Positions 49,122 through 57,274 of a DNA stretch of 64,000 bases are shown here, piece after piece (the first letter of the stretch is position 1; each line of letters opens with the position of its first letter). The DNA is from Actomonas sp051209155 (GTDB lineage: Bacteria; Verrucomicrobiota; Verrucomicrobiia; Opitutales; Opitutaceae). The stretch lies in the NCBI GenBank assembly GCA_051209155.1, contig JBPJGB010000005.1, one strand, 5' to 3'. The translations under genes and the position numbers were made by a program. The notes beneath the pieces are model-generated. The model saw only the letters and a program-made list of their open reading frames with translations. It ran no database searches and was not told the DNA's origin.

Positions 49122-51341
49122 ATGTCCGAATACCAGCACGTCAACTTCACCTGGGACGACGCTCACGCCGCCTCCCTCGATCCCGTCGCTCGTCTCGTTT
49201 ATCGCTCCAACATCCTCGGAGCCGATCAACGCATCACCAATACGGGTGGCGGCAACACCTCCTCGAAAATTCTCGAGACCGATCCACTCACCGGCGAAGA
49301 CGTTGAGGTCCTCTGGGTCAAAGGCTCCGGCGGCGATCTGCGCACGTCCAAGCGCGGGAACTTCTCCTCGCTCTATCAAGACAAGCTCATCGCCTTGCAG
49401 AAGGTCTACGCCGCCAAAGCCGAACGCGGACTCAAGACCCCCGCCGAGGACGAGATGGTCGGCATGTATACGCACACGACCTTCAACCTGAATCCGCGCG
49501 CATCCTCTATCGACACTCCGCTGCACAGCTTCCTCCCCGGCAAGCACGTCGACCACATGCACCCCAACGCCATCATCGCCATCGCCGCGAGCAAGCGTTG
49601 CGAGGAGCTCACCCAGGAGATCTTTGGCGGCGACATGGCTTACGTCCCCTGGATGCGTCCGGGCTTCGAACTCGGCCTCGCCATGCAGGAGATCTCCCGC
49701 GCCCAACCCGACGTGAAGGCGATCATGATGGGCCAGCACGGCTTCATTTCCTGGGACGACGACGACAAGGTCTGCTACACTCGCACCCTCGATTTCATCG
49801 AAAAGGCCGCCGCCTACATCGAAGCCAAATACGAGGCCAAGGGCGGCGACGCCGCGGCCTTTGGCGGCGCCAAATTCCAAACGCTGCCGGAGACCGATCG
49901 CCGCGCCGCCTTCGCCACCATCCTGCCTTGGCTGCGTGGCGCTGTAGCCGGGGTCGGTGACCCCGGTCGCACGACGCCCCCCACCCGCTTCATCGGCACC
50001 ATTCAGGACGACGAAAAGATCCTGCGCTTCGTCAACTCCGCCGACGCCCCCCGGCTCGCCGAGCTTGGCACCTCCTGCCCCGACCACTTCCTGCGCACCA
50101 AGATCAAGCCGCTTTACGTCGATTGGAATCCGCAGACCGAGGACCTCGCCGCACTGAAGGCCAAACTCGCCGCCGGCCTCACCCAATACCGCGCCGATTA
50201 CGCCGCCTACTACGAGGCCTGCAAACACGCCAACTCGCCCGCCATGCGCGACCCGAATCCGACGGTCGTGCTCATCCCCGGTCTCGGCATGATCGCCTGG
50301 GGCAAGAACAAGTCCGAGTCCCGCGTCACCGCCGAGTTCTACAATTGCGCCGTCGAAGTCATGCGCGGTGCCGAGGCGATCGACGAATACATTTCCCTGC
50401 CTCAGCAGGAAGCCTTCGACATCGAATACTGGCTCCTCGAAGAAGCGAAGCTGCGCCGCATGCCGCCCGAGCAGGAACTCGATCGCCAGGTCGTGCTCGT
50501 CATCGGCGCCGGTTCCGGCATCGGCAAGGAAACCGCCCATCGCCTCGTCAAGGAGGGCGCGCACATTGTCTGCGTCGACCTCAATGCCGACGCCGCCAAC
50601 GCCACCGCCAAGGAAATCACCGATAACTACGGTCTCGGCATCGGCGTCGCTGGTTCCGGCATCTCCGGCTGCGGTCCGGCCATCGGCCTCGCGGCCAACA
50701 TCACCGATCGCGCTTCCATCCGCGCCATGCTCGATCAAGTGGTGCTCGCTTATGGCGGCTTCGATCACATCTGCGTGACCGCCGGCATCTTCGTCCCGGC
50801 CGACACCACCGGCCACATTCCCGACGACAAGTGGGCGCTCACCTTCGGCATCAACGTCAGTGGCTCCTACTTCGTCGCCGACGAAGCCGCCAAGACCTGG
50901 CGCGAGCAGGGTCTGCGCGGCAACCTCGTCCTCACCACTTCGGCCAACGCCGCCGTGGCCAAAAAAGGTTCCCTCGCCTACGACACCTCCAAGGCCGCCG
51001 CCAACCACCTCGTGCGTGAGCTTGCCATCGAGTTGTCGCCCCTCGTCCGGGTCAACGGCGTCGCGCCCGCCACCGTCGTCAAGGGCTCGGCCATGTTCCC
51101 GCGCGACCGCGTCATCGGTTCCCTCGCCAAATACAACATCCCGTATTCAGAGGATGAGGACACCGAGTCGCTGGTGACGAAACTGGCCCAGTTTTACGCC
51201 GACCGCACCCTCACCAAGTCGCCCATCACCCCGGCCGATCAGGCGGAGGCTTACTTCCTCCTCGTCAGCCAGCGTCTCAGCAAGACCACCGGCCAGATCG
51301 TCACCGTCGACGGCGGTCTGCACGAAGCCTTCCTGCGCTGA
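49122..51341 (+). CDS. Bifunctional rhamnulose-1-phosphate aldolase / L-lactaldehyde dehydrogenase
   Basis: A 739-aa fusion. The N-terminal ~450 residues are a class II aldolase (ITNTGGGNTSSKILETDPLT, WVKGSGGDLRTSKRGNFSSL, HMHPNAIIAIAASKRC with zinc-ligand histidines, MGQHGFISWDDDDK). The C-terminal ~270 are a short-chain dehydrogenase (VLVIGAGSGIGKETAHRLVK for NAD, SANAAVAKKGSLAYDTSKAA with YxxxK, and TVDGGLHEAFLR). It cleaves L-rhamnulose-1-P to DHAP and L-lactaldehyde and oxidises the latter to L-lactate. First gene of the rhamnose operon; a composite palindromic repeat separates it from rhaB. Confidence 0.93.
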   Translation: MSEYQHVNFTWDDAHAASLDPVARLVYRSNILGADQRITNTGGGNTSSKILETDPLTGEDVEVLWVKGSGGDLRTSKRGNFSSLYQDKLIALQKVYAAKAERGLKTPAEDEMVGMYTHTTFNLNPRASSIDTPLHSFLPGKHVDHMHPNAIIAIAASKRCEELTQEIFGGDMAYVPWMRPGFELGLAMQEISRAQPDVKAIMMGQHGFISWDDDDKVCYTRTLDFIEKAAAYIEAKYEAKGGDAAAFGGAKFQTLPETDRRAAFATILPWLRGAVAGVGDPGRTTPPTRFIGTIQDDEKILRFVNSADAPRLAELGTSCPDHFLRTKIKPLYVDWNPQTEDLAALKAKLAAGLTQYRADYAAYYEACKHANSPAMRDPNPTVVLIPGLGMIAWGKNKSESRVTAEFYNCAVEVMRGAEAIDEYISLPQQEAFDIEYWLLEEAKLRRMPPEQELDRQVVLVIGAGSGIGKETAHRLVKEGAHIVCVDLNADAANATAKEITDNYGLGIGVAGSGISGCGPAIGLAANITDRASIRAMLDQVVLAYGGFDHICVTAGIFVPADTTGHIPDDKWALTFGINVSGSYFVADEAAKTWREQGLRGNLVLTTSANAAVAKKGSLAYDTSKAAANHLVRELAIELSPLVRVNGVAPATVVKGSAMFPRDRVIGSLAKYNIPYSEDEDTESLVTKLAQFYADRTLTKSPITPADQAEAYFLLVSQRLSKTTGQIVTVDGGLHEAFLR

Positions 51342-51350
51342 CCCTTGATT

Positions 51351-51498
51351 ATTACAGAAGGAAACAAAGGAAAACAGAGAGCCGGACTTTAAACCAATAC
51401 CTCAAATCGTTCGGACCATCCTTTGTTCTCTTCGTTGGCTTCTGTAAACGCTCGCCTGCCCCCAAGCCCCTCCGTTCACCTCCGTTGCCTCCTGTAAA
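51351..51498. repeat. Composite palindromic repeat between aldolase and rhaB
   Basis: Block A (51351-51380, starting ATTACAGAAGGAAACAAAGG), B' (51421-51449, CTTTGTTCTCTTCGTTGG...) and C' (51470-51498, ending CCTCCTGTAAA). A and B' are imperfect inverted copies. B' and C' match the element at 23161-23233 in sequence and order. The rhaB start codon lies inside C'. Confidence 0.8.
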
Positions 51499-52930
51499 AC
51501 CACCCCTCCATTGCGCCGCGGTCGACCTTGGCGCGACCTCCGGCCGGGTCATCGTCGGCACCTGGGCCGACGGTGCGCTCACGCTCAACGAGGTGCACCG
51601 CTTTCCCAACGCCATCCGCTCGCTCGGCGGCCACGACTATTGGGACGTGGCTACGCTCTGGCAGGAAGTCGTGACCGGCCTCCATGCCGCCGCCCGCAGT
51701 CTGCCCAAAGGCGCTTCGCTCGCCTCCGTGGGTGTCGACACCTGGGGCGTCGACTACGTCCTGCTCAACGAACACGGCCGGCTCGTGTATCCAGTTCACG
51801 CCTACCGCGACGCACGCACTCAGGCTGGACTGCAGTCGCTGCTCAACACCCGCGCCGCCCTTGCCCGCATCTACGCGGCCACCGGCATCCCCGCGGTGTT
51901 CTACAACAGCTCGTTCCAACTGGCCGAAACCATCGCCAGCGATCCGAGCATCACCGACCTCGCCGCGCGCTGTCTTTTCCTGCCGGACTACTTCAACTAC
52001 CTCCTCTCCGGTCGCCAGGCCAACGGTCTTTCCATTGCGAGCACCACCCAGCTCCTCGACGTCAAGGGCCATGACTGGTCGCGCGAGGCCTTGGACTATT
52101 TTCGGGTGCCGCCGACGTGGTTGAGCACCCCGGTCAAATCTGGCACCAAACTCGGCCGCGTCAAAGATCTGCCCACCCTCGCCCCCACCCAGGTCATCGC
52201 CGTGCCCGGCCACGACACCACCTGCGCCTACGACGCCATGCCGGCCGCCGCGGAAGGCGGCGACATCTTCCTGAGTTCCGGCACGTGGTCGCTGGTCGGC
52301 TTCGAATCCAAAACTCCGATCCTCGGTCCCGACGCGCTCGCCGCCCGCGTCGCCAATGATCGCACCGGCCGCGGCGAATACCGTCCGCTGATCAACGTCA
52401 TCGGACTTTGGCTGCTCGAGCGCACCCTCGACACTTTCCCTTCCCGGCCGACCAACGACCGCGAGTGGCGCACGTTGATCAAAGCTGCCAGCGCCTTGCC
52501 TGCGCCCAAACGCTTGCTCGATGTCACCGATCCGACCTTCGGCAACCCCGCGTCCATGCGCGCCGCCATCGACGCGCAGTTGAAGCGTCATCGCACCAAA
52601 CCGCCGCGCGACCTCGCCGGCTACGTGCGACTCATCTGTGATTCGCTCGGCCAGGGCCATGCCGACGTGGTGCGGCGTTTCGAGACACTTTCCGGCCAAT
52701 CCTTCCGCCGCATCCTCATGGTCGGCGGCGGCGCCAAGAACCAGCTGCTCTGCCAGACCACCGCCAACGCCTCCGGCCTGCCCGTGCACGCATTCCAGAT
52801 CGAGGGCTCCGCCGTCGGCAACCTCGCCAACCAACTCATCGCGCTCAAGGCCGTCAAAAACCTCGCCGCCTTCCGCGCCTCCCTCTCCACCCAACTCAAA
52901 GCGAAAATCTACCGCCCCGTTTCGTCATGA
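51485..52930 (+). CDS. rhaB: L-rhamnulokinase
   Basis: A 481-aa FGGY kinase: CAAVDLGATSGRVIVGTW (N-terminal ATP/phosphate loop), GVDTWGVDYVLLNEHGRLVY, VHAYRDARTQ, AVPGHDTTCAYDAMP, FLSSGTWSLVGFESKTPIL, and ILMVGGGAKNQLLCQTTANA. It phosphorylates L-rhamnulose. The only start I can support is TTG at 51485; this lies inside a repeat element, and the residues before HCAAVDLG (PPVKPPL) look repeat-derived. No ATG or GTG is near the expected N-terminus. It ends in an ATGA overlap with rhaA. Confidence 0.88.
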   Translation: MPPVKPPLHCAAVDLGATSGRVIVGTWADGALTLNEVHRFPNAIRSLGGHDYWDVATLWQEVVTGLHAAARSLPKGASLASVGVDTWGVDYVLLNEHGRLVYPVHAYRDARTQAGLQSLLNTRAALARIYAATGIPAVFYNSSFQLAETIASDPSITDLAARCLFLPDYFNYLLSGRQANGLSIASTTQLLDVKGHDWSREALDYFRVPPTWLSTPVKSGTKLGRVKDLPTLAPTQVIAVPGHDTTCAYDAMPAAAEGGDIFLSSGTWSLVGFESKTPILGPDALAARVANDRTGRGEYRPLINVIGLWLLERTLDTFPSRPTNDREWRTLIKAASALPAPKRLLDVTDPTFGNPASMRAAIDAQLKRHRTKPPRDLAGYVRLICDSLGQGHADVVRRFETLSGQSFRRILMVGGGAKNQLLCQTTANASGLPVHAFQIEGSAVGNLANQLIALKAVKNLAAFRASLSTQLKAKIYRPVSS

Positions 52931-54186
52931 CCGCTTCCGCCTACTCTTTTGCCCGCGATGCCTACGCCGCCGTTGGCGTCGACACCGAAAAAGCCATCAA
53001 ACAGGCCCTCGCCGTGCCGATCTCGCTGCACTGCTGGCAGGCCGATGACGTCAAGGGCCTCGAGACCCGCACCGAGTCCGTTGATGGCGGCGGCATCATG
53101 GCCACCGGCGGTTACCCCGGCGCCGCCCGCACCGGCGACGAAATTCGCCAGGACGTCGCCAAGGCCCTGTCACTCCTGCCTGGCAAACACCGCTTCAATC
53201 TGCACGCGCTCTACGCCGAAACCGACGGCGTGCCCGTCGATCGCGACGCCCTGCAGCCCGCCCACTTCGAACGTTGGATCGCCTGGGCGAAATCCCAAAA
53301 GATTGCCCTCGATTTTAATCCGACCTACTTCGCCCACCCGCTCGCCAACGACGGCTTCACGCTCTCCCACGCTTCCAAGTCCGTGCGCCAGTTCTGGATC
53401 GAACATGGCAAACGCTCCCGCGAGATCGCCGAGCACATGGCCACCGCGCAACGCGGCGTCTGCGTGAACAACCATTGGGTGCCGGATGGCGCCAAGGACG
53501 TGCCCGCCGATCGCCATGCCCCGCGCCAACGCCTGCGCGACAGCTACGATGCCATCTTCGCCGACACCTCGATCGACGCGGCCAAGTGCGTCGACGCCGT
53601 GGAAGGCAAACTCTTCGGCCTCGGTTCCGAGGAATACGTCGTCGGTTCCCAGGAGTTCTACTCCAACTACGCCCTCTCCCGCGAAAAGGTGCTCTGTCTC
53701 GACCTCGGTCACTACCACCCGACCGAATCCGTCGCCGACAAGATCTCCGCCCACCTGCAGTTCCACCCCAAACTGCTCCTGCATACCAGCCGCCCGGTCC
53801 GTTGGGACAGCGACCACGTCGTCGTGCTCGACGACCAGGTGCGCAACCTCTTCCTCGAAATCGCCCGCGGCAAAGCGTGGAACCGCATCTACGTCGCGCT
53901 CGATTTCTTCGACGCCTCGATCAACCGCATCGCCGCCTACGTGATCGGCACCCGCGCCACCCGCCAGGCCATCCTATGCGGACTGCTCGATGCCACTTCG
54001 CAGCTCAAGGCCGCCGAAAAATCCGGCAAAGGCCACGAACGTCTCGCCCTCATGGAACTCGGCCGTTCGTTGCCTTGGGGCACGGTGTGGGACGAACTCT
54101 GCCGCCGCGCCGAGGTGCCGGTGGGCGCAGACTGGCTCGCCGACGTCACCACCTATGAGCAAACGGTGCTTGCTGCCCGTCGTTGA
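52927..54186 (+). CDS. rhaA: L-rhamnose isomerase
   Basis: A 419-aa isomerase: VPISLHCWQADDVKGLETRT, DGGGIMATGGYPGAARTGDE, RFNLHALYAETDG, ALDFNPTYFAHPLANDGFTL, GVCVNNHWVPDGAKDVPADR, LCLDLGHYHPTESVADKI and LLLHTSRPVRWDSDHVVVLD. The Glu, Asp and His residues in these stretches match the metal sites of RhaA. It converts L-rhamnose to L-rhamnulose. It overlaps rhaB by 4 bp and lutA by 4 bp. Confidence 0.95.
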   Translation: MTASAYSFARDAYAAVGVDTEKAIKQALAVPISLHCWQADDVKGLETRTESVDGGGIMATGGYPGAARTGDEIRQDVAKALSLLPGKHRFNLHALYAETDGVPVDRDALQPAHFERWIAWAKSQKIALDFNPTYFAHPLANDGFTLSHASKSVRQFWIEHGKRSREIAEHMATAQRGVCVNNHWVPDGAKDVPADRHAPRQRLRDSYDAIFADTSIDAAKCVDAVEGKLFGLGSEEYVVGSQEFYSNYALSREKVLCLDLGHYHPTESVADKISAHLQFHPKLLLHTSRPVRWDSDHVVVLDDQVRNLFLEIARGKAWNRIYVALDFFDASINRIAAYVIGTRATRQAILCGLLDATSQLKAAEKSGKGHERLALMELGRSLPWGTVWDELCRRAEVPVGADWLADVTTYEQTVLAARR

Positions 54187-54968
54187 GCGCAAAGCCTCTC
54201 TGTCACTCCGTGATTGCCGATCGCCAACTTCCCGCCGCCGACCGACGCGTGCAGCTCATGGCAACCTGCCTGTGCGACGCCTTCTACGACGACGTTGCCC
54301 GCGCCACGGTTGAGGTGCTGGAACACCTCGGCTGCATCGTCGAGTTCCCCGAAGGCCAGACCTGCTGCGGCCAACCCGCGTTCAACGGCGGCGACTGGTC
54401 CGCCTCGCGCAAGGTCGTGCGTCACACCGTGAAGACCTTCGCCGGTGATGCCCCGGTGATCGTCCCCTCCGGCTCCTGCGCCGCCATGCTCTTTCACGGC
54501 GCGCCGCTCGAGTTCGAAAAGGAAGCCGATGCTGCCGACGTCGCCTCGCTCGGCCGCCGCACCTGGGAACTCGCCGACTTCATCGTCAACGGACTCGGCG
54601 TGAAAGCCTGGCCCGGTCGATTCGACGCCAAGCTCGCCTTTCATCGTTCCTGCCACAGTCGCGGGTCCAACAGCGGCGCCGCTGCGCTCGCTCTGCTCGA
54701 GTCCATCGACGGCGTGACCGTCGCGCCGTTTGGCGAAGCCGAACAATGCTGCGGTTTCGGCGGCACTTTCTCGGTGAGCTTCCCCCATATCTCGGCCAAC
54801 ATGGGCACGCTGAAATTGGAGAACGTGCGCGCCACCGAGCCCGATTACCTCGTCTCCGCCGACATGAGCTGCCTCATGCACATGGGCGGCCTCGCCGAAA
54901 AAGCCGGCGCGCCCCTAAAGACCCGCCACTTCGTCCAAATCCTCCGCGACGCGCTGCCAACCAAATGA
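54183..54968 (+). CDS. lutA: L-lactate utilisation protein LutA (Fe-S oxidoreductase)
   Basis: A 261-aa protein with two cysteine-rich CCG domains: VQLMATCLCDAFYDDVARAT then EGQTCCGQPAFNGGDWSASR, and LAFHRSCHSRGSNSGAAALA then EAEQCCGFGGTFSVSFPHIS. LutABC oxidises L-lactate to pyruvate. The TTG at 54183 overlaps the rhaA stop (TTGA); a GTG at 54210 is an alternative. The ATG at 54258 would truncate the first beta strand. Position after the rhamnose genes fits use of the L-lactate formed there. A palindromic repeat separates it from lutB. Confidence 0.9.
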   Translation: MSAKPLCHSVIADRQLPAADRRVQLMATCLCDAFYDDVARATVEVLEHLGCIVEFPEGQTCCGQPAFNGGDWSASRKVVRHTVKTFAGDAPVIVPSGSCAAMLFHGAPLEFEKEADAADVASLGRRTWELADFIVNGLGVKAWPGRFDAKLAFHRSCHSRGSNSGAAALALLESIDGVTVAPFGEAEQCCGFGGTFSVSFPHISANMGTLKLENVRATEPDYLVSADMSCLMHMGGLAEKAGAPLKTRHFVQILRDALPTK

Positions 54969-54976
54969 TTGTTCTC

Positions 54977-55091
54977 AACCACGAATGGACACGAAAGGCT
55001 ACACTACCGTTTCGCATCCAAACCGAGTTGGTTACAGCCGAGTCGTCAGCGCGTAGCCGGTAGGCGAAGCGATTCGTGTCCATTCGTGGTT
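54977..55091. repeat. Intra-operon palindromic repeat between lutA and lutB
   Basis: Perfect 19-bp arms AACCACGAATGGACACGAA (54977-54995) and TTCGTGTCCATTCGTGGTT (55073-55091) enclose a 77-nt loop that contains a second GC-rich sequence (GCGTAGCCGGTAGGCGAAGC). Same design as the elements at 14492 and 30399. Confidence 0.9.
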
Positions 55092-55119
55092 AAAAAGTCC
55101 GTTCCATCCTGCCCGTCCC

Positions 55120-56517
55120 ATGCCCGTTCAACCCATTGATGCCTACGCCGCCGCGCTGCCGCCCGACAAGCGGGAGTCGGTTTATCAGAGCACCAAGGGC
55201 ACGCACGAGAAGCGGACGAAACTGCTGTGGGACCATTTCCTTGATCCCGATGAGCTCCGTCACACCGCCGGCGCGATCAAGCAGCATGTGATCGAAAATC
55301 TGGATACGCTGCTCCCGGCCGCCGAAGCCAAACTCCAGGCCAATGGCGTGCAGGTGCACTGGGCCAGCACCGCCGAAGACGCCTGCGCCGCCGTGCACGC
55401 CATCATGCAGGCGCGCGGCGCCACCAAACTGGTCAAATCCAAGACCATGGTGAGCGAGGAAATCGAACTCACGCCCTACCTCGAGGCGCGCGGCATGGAA
55501 GCGCTCGAGACCGACCTCGGCGAGTTCATCGTGCAGATCGATCACGACCACCCGTCCCACATCGTTCGTCCCATCATCCACAAGAACCGCCGCGAGATCG
55601 CCACCAGCTTCGAGCGTGAGGGCCTGGGCGACTACAACGACGAGCCCGAGGTCATCACCCGCCGCGCCCGCGATTTTCTGCGCCAGAAATACCTGCAGGC
55701 CGATGTCGGCCTCACCGGCGGGAACTTCATTTCGGTCGAAAGCGGACGCCTCGTGTTGGTGACCAACGAAGGCAACTCGCGCTTCTGCCTCGCCGCCCCC
55801 AAGGTGCATATCGCGTTGGTCGGAATTGAGAAACTCGTTCCCCGCGACCGCGACCTCGGCCTGTTGCTCAACCTGCTCGGCCGCAGTGCCACCGCCCAGC
55901 AGCTCACGGTCTACACCGAGTTCATCTCCGGCCCGAAGTCCGCCGAACAGCCAGACGGCCCCGAGGAGATGCACGTCGTCTTTGTCGACAATGGCCGCAC
56001 CGAGGTCCTCGCCTCGGAGTGCCGCGAGATCCTGCGCTGCATCCGTTGCGGCGCCTGCCTCAACGTTTGTCCGATCTACCGCCAGGCCAGCGGCCACGCC
56101 TACCGCAGCGTTTATCCGGGACCGGTTGGCGCCGTGCTGTCCCCTCTGCTCGCGGGCAAAAAATTTCCCGAACTGGCCGACCTGCCCAAAGCGTCCTCGC
56201 TCTGCGGTGCCTGCAACGAGGTCTGCCCGGTCGACATTCCCATTCCCGACCTGCTGCTGCGTCTGCGCAACAAGGGCAAAACCGAAGGTGCCCCCAAGGC
56301 GTCAATCGGCGTGCCGCCCATGGGTGCCTGGGCCTTGATGGCCAGCCAACCCACCGCGTGGAAAGCCGCGCTCGTCGGCGGCAAGGTCATCAACCACCTG
56401 CCCACCAAACTCATTCCCTTCCCGCCGCTGCAGGCCTGGACCGCGTCGCGCACGCTGCCCGAGTGGCGCGGTGGCGCCTTCCGCAAGTGGCTCAAAACGC
56501 GTTCGTCCAAATCATGA
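55120..56517 (+). CDS. lutB: L-lactate utilisation protein LutB (Fe-S)
   Basis: A 465-aa protein: an N-terminal LUD domain (RTKLLWDHFLDPDELRHTAG, ATKLVKSKTMVSEEIELTPY, LTGGNFISVESGRLVLVTNE) followed by two [4Fe-4S] motifs, CIRCGACLNVCPIYRQASG and CGACNEVCPVDIPIPDLLLR. It is the electron-transferring subunit of the lactate oxidation complex. It overlaps lutC (ATGA at 56514-56517). Confidence 0.93.
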   Translation: MPVQPIDAYAAALPPDKRESVYQSTKGTHEKRTKLLWDHFLDPDELRHTAGAIKQHVIENLDTLLPAAEAKLQANGVQVHWASTAEDACAAVHAIMQARGATKLVKSKTMVSEEIELTPYLEARGMEALETDLGEFIVQIDHDHPSHIVRPIIHKNRREIATSFEREGLGDYNDEPEVITRRARDFLRQKYLQADVGLTGGNFISVESGRLVLVTNEGNSRFCLAAPKVHIALVGIEKLVPRDRDLGLLLNLLGRSATAQQLTVYTEFISGPKSAEQPDGPEEMHVVFVDNGRTEVLASECREILRCIRCGACLNVCPIYRQASGHAYRSVYPGPVGAVLSPLLAGKKFPELADLPKASSLCGACNEVCPVDIPIPDLLLRLRNKGKTEGAPKASIGVPPMGAWALMASQPTAWKAALVGGKVINHLPTKLIPFPPLQAWTASRTLPEWRGGAFRKWLKTRSSKS

Positions 56518-57143
56518 GCTCCGCTCGCGACCAGATCCTCAAGCGCGTAAACGACGCCCTCGCCCCTCTGCCGGAGCGGGCGCCGCTGCCCGATTGGGAC
56601 CGCGAGCTCGTGCGTATGCGCGAATCCACTACGCCACCCGCCGATCAACTTTGGACTCTCTTCGCCGAACGTCTGCGCGCGGTGAACGGCGAGCCAGTCG
56701 ACCAGCTCAACACCCTTGTCGACCTGCTGCGCGACCATGGTTGGCTGCATGGCTATTGTGATCCCGCGTTGTGGCCGGAATTGGAAGGGGCGTTCAACGA
56801 GAGTTTCACGGTCGAAACGACCTTCGATCGCACGAGGGTCGATGACTACGCCTTCGGCATCACGGCGGCCGCCGGCGCGATCGCCGAAACCGGCACGCTC
56901 ATTCTCGGCGATCACACGACGTCCACCCGGCTGGCCGCCCTGGCGCCCTGGGCGCACATCGCGGTCGTGCGCGACACGCAGATTGCCCCCGATATTCCCG
57001 CCGCGCTCGCTTCCCTGCCGGATGATCCGAATCTGATCTTCGTCACTGGTCCGTCCAAAACCGCGGACGTGGAGGGCATCTTGATCGAAGGCGTGCACGG
57101 CCCCGGCCGGCAAATTGCCCTGCGTCTGGGCGCCCCCGCCTGA
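56514..57143 (+). CDS. lutC: L-lactate utilisation protein LutC (LUD domain)
   Basis: A 209-aa LUD-domain protein: ARDQILKRVNDALAPLPERA, FGITAAAGAIAETGTLILGD, HIAVVRDTQIAPDIPAALAS, LIFVTGPSKTADVEGILIEG, VHGPGRQIALRLG. The last stretch is a LUD/YkgG hallmark. Third LutABC component. A weak hairpin follows. Confidence 0.93.
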   Translation: MSSARDQILKRVNDALAPLPERAPLPDWDRELVRMRESTTPPADQLWTLFAERLRAVNGEPVDQLNTLVDLLRDHGWLHGYCDPALWPELEGAFNESFTVETTFDRTRVDDYAFGITAAAGAIAETGTLILGDHTTSTRLAALAPWAHIAVVRDTQIAPDIPAALASLPDDPNLIFVTGPSKTADVEGILIEGVHGPGRQIALRLGAPA

Positions 57144-57152
57144 TCCGGGTTG

Positions 57153-57174
57153 GCCGACGCAACCCGCTGTCGGC
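57153..57174 (+). terminator. Weak hairpin after lutC
   Basis: GCCGAC (57153-57158) and GTCGGC (57169-57174) with a 10-nt loop; a short TTTT run follows at 57181. It could end the rhamnose-lactate operon but is weak. Confidence 0.35.
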
Positions 57175-57274
57175 ACCGCGTTTTAGGCACCGTTTCCGGC
57201 ACTTGGTCCCACGGCACTCGAACCTAGAGGCGCGCTTGGACCAAAGTGGGGGGCATCAAACCCTCGCTGGCGCC

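Noticed and set aside
49035..51008. A 657-codon minus-strand frame opposite the rhamnulose aldolase/dehydrogenase
   Set aside because: It is the antisense of a well-conserved two-domain enzyme; the translation is repetitive and has no recognisable fold.
57203..57244. Inverted repeat TTGGTCC / GGACCAA upstream of the GH2 gene
   Set aside because: Only 7-bp arms separated by 28 bp, with no matching site near the LacI gene; chance is likely in GC-rich DNA.
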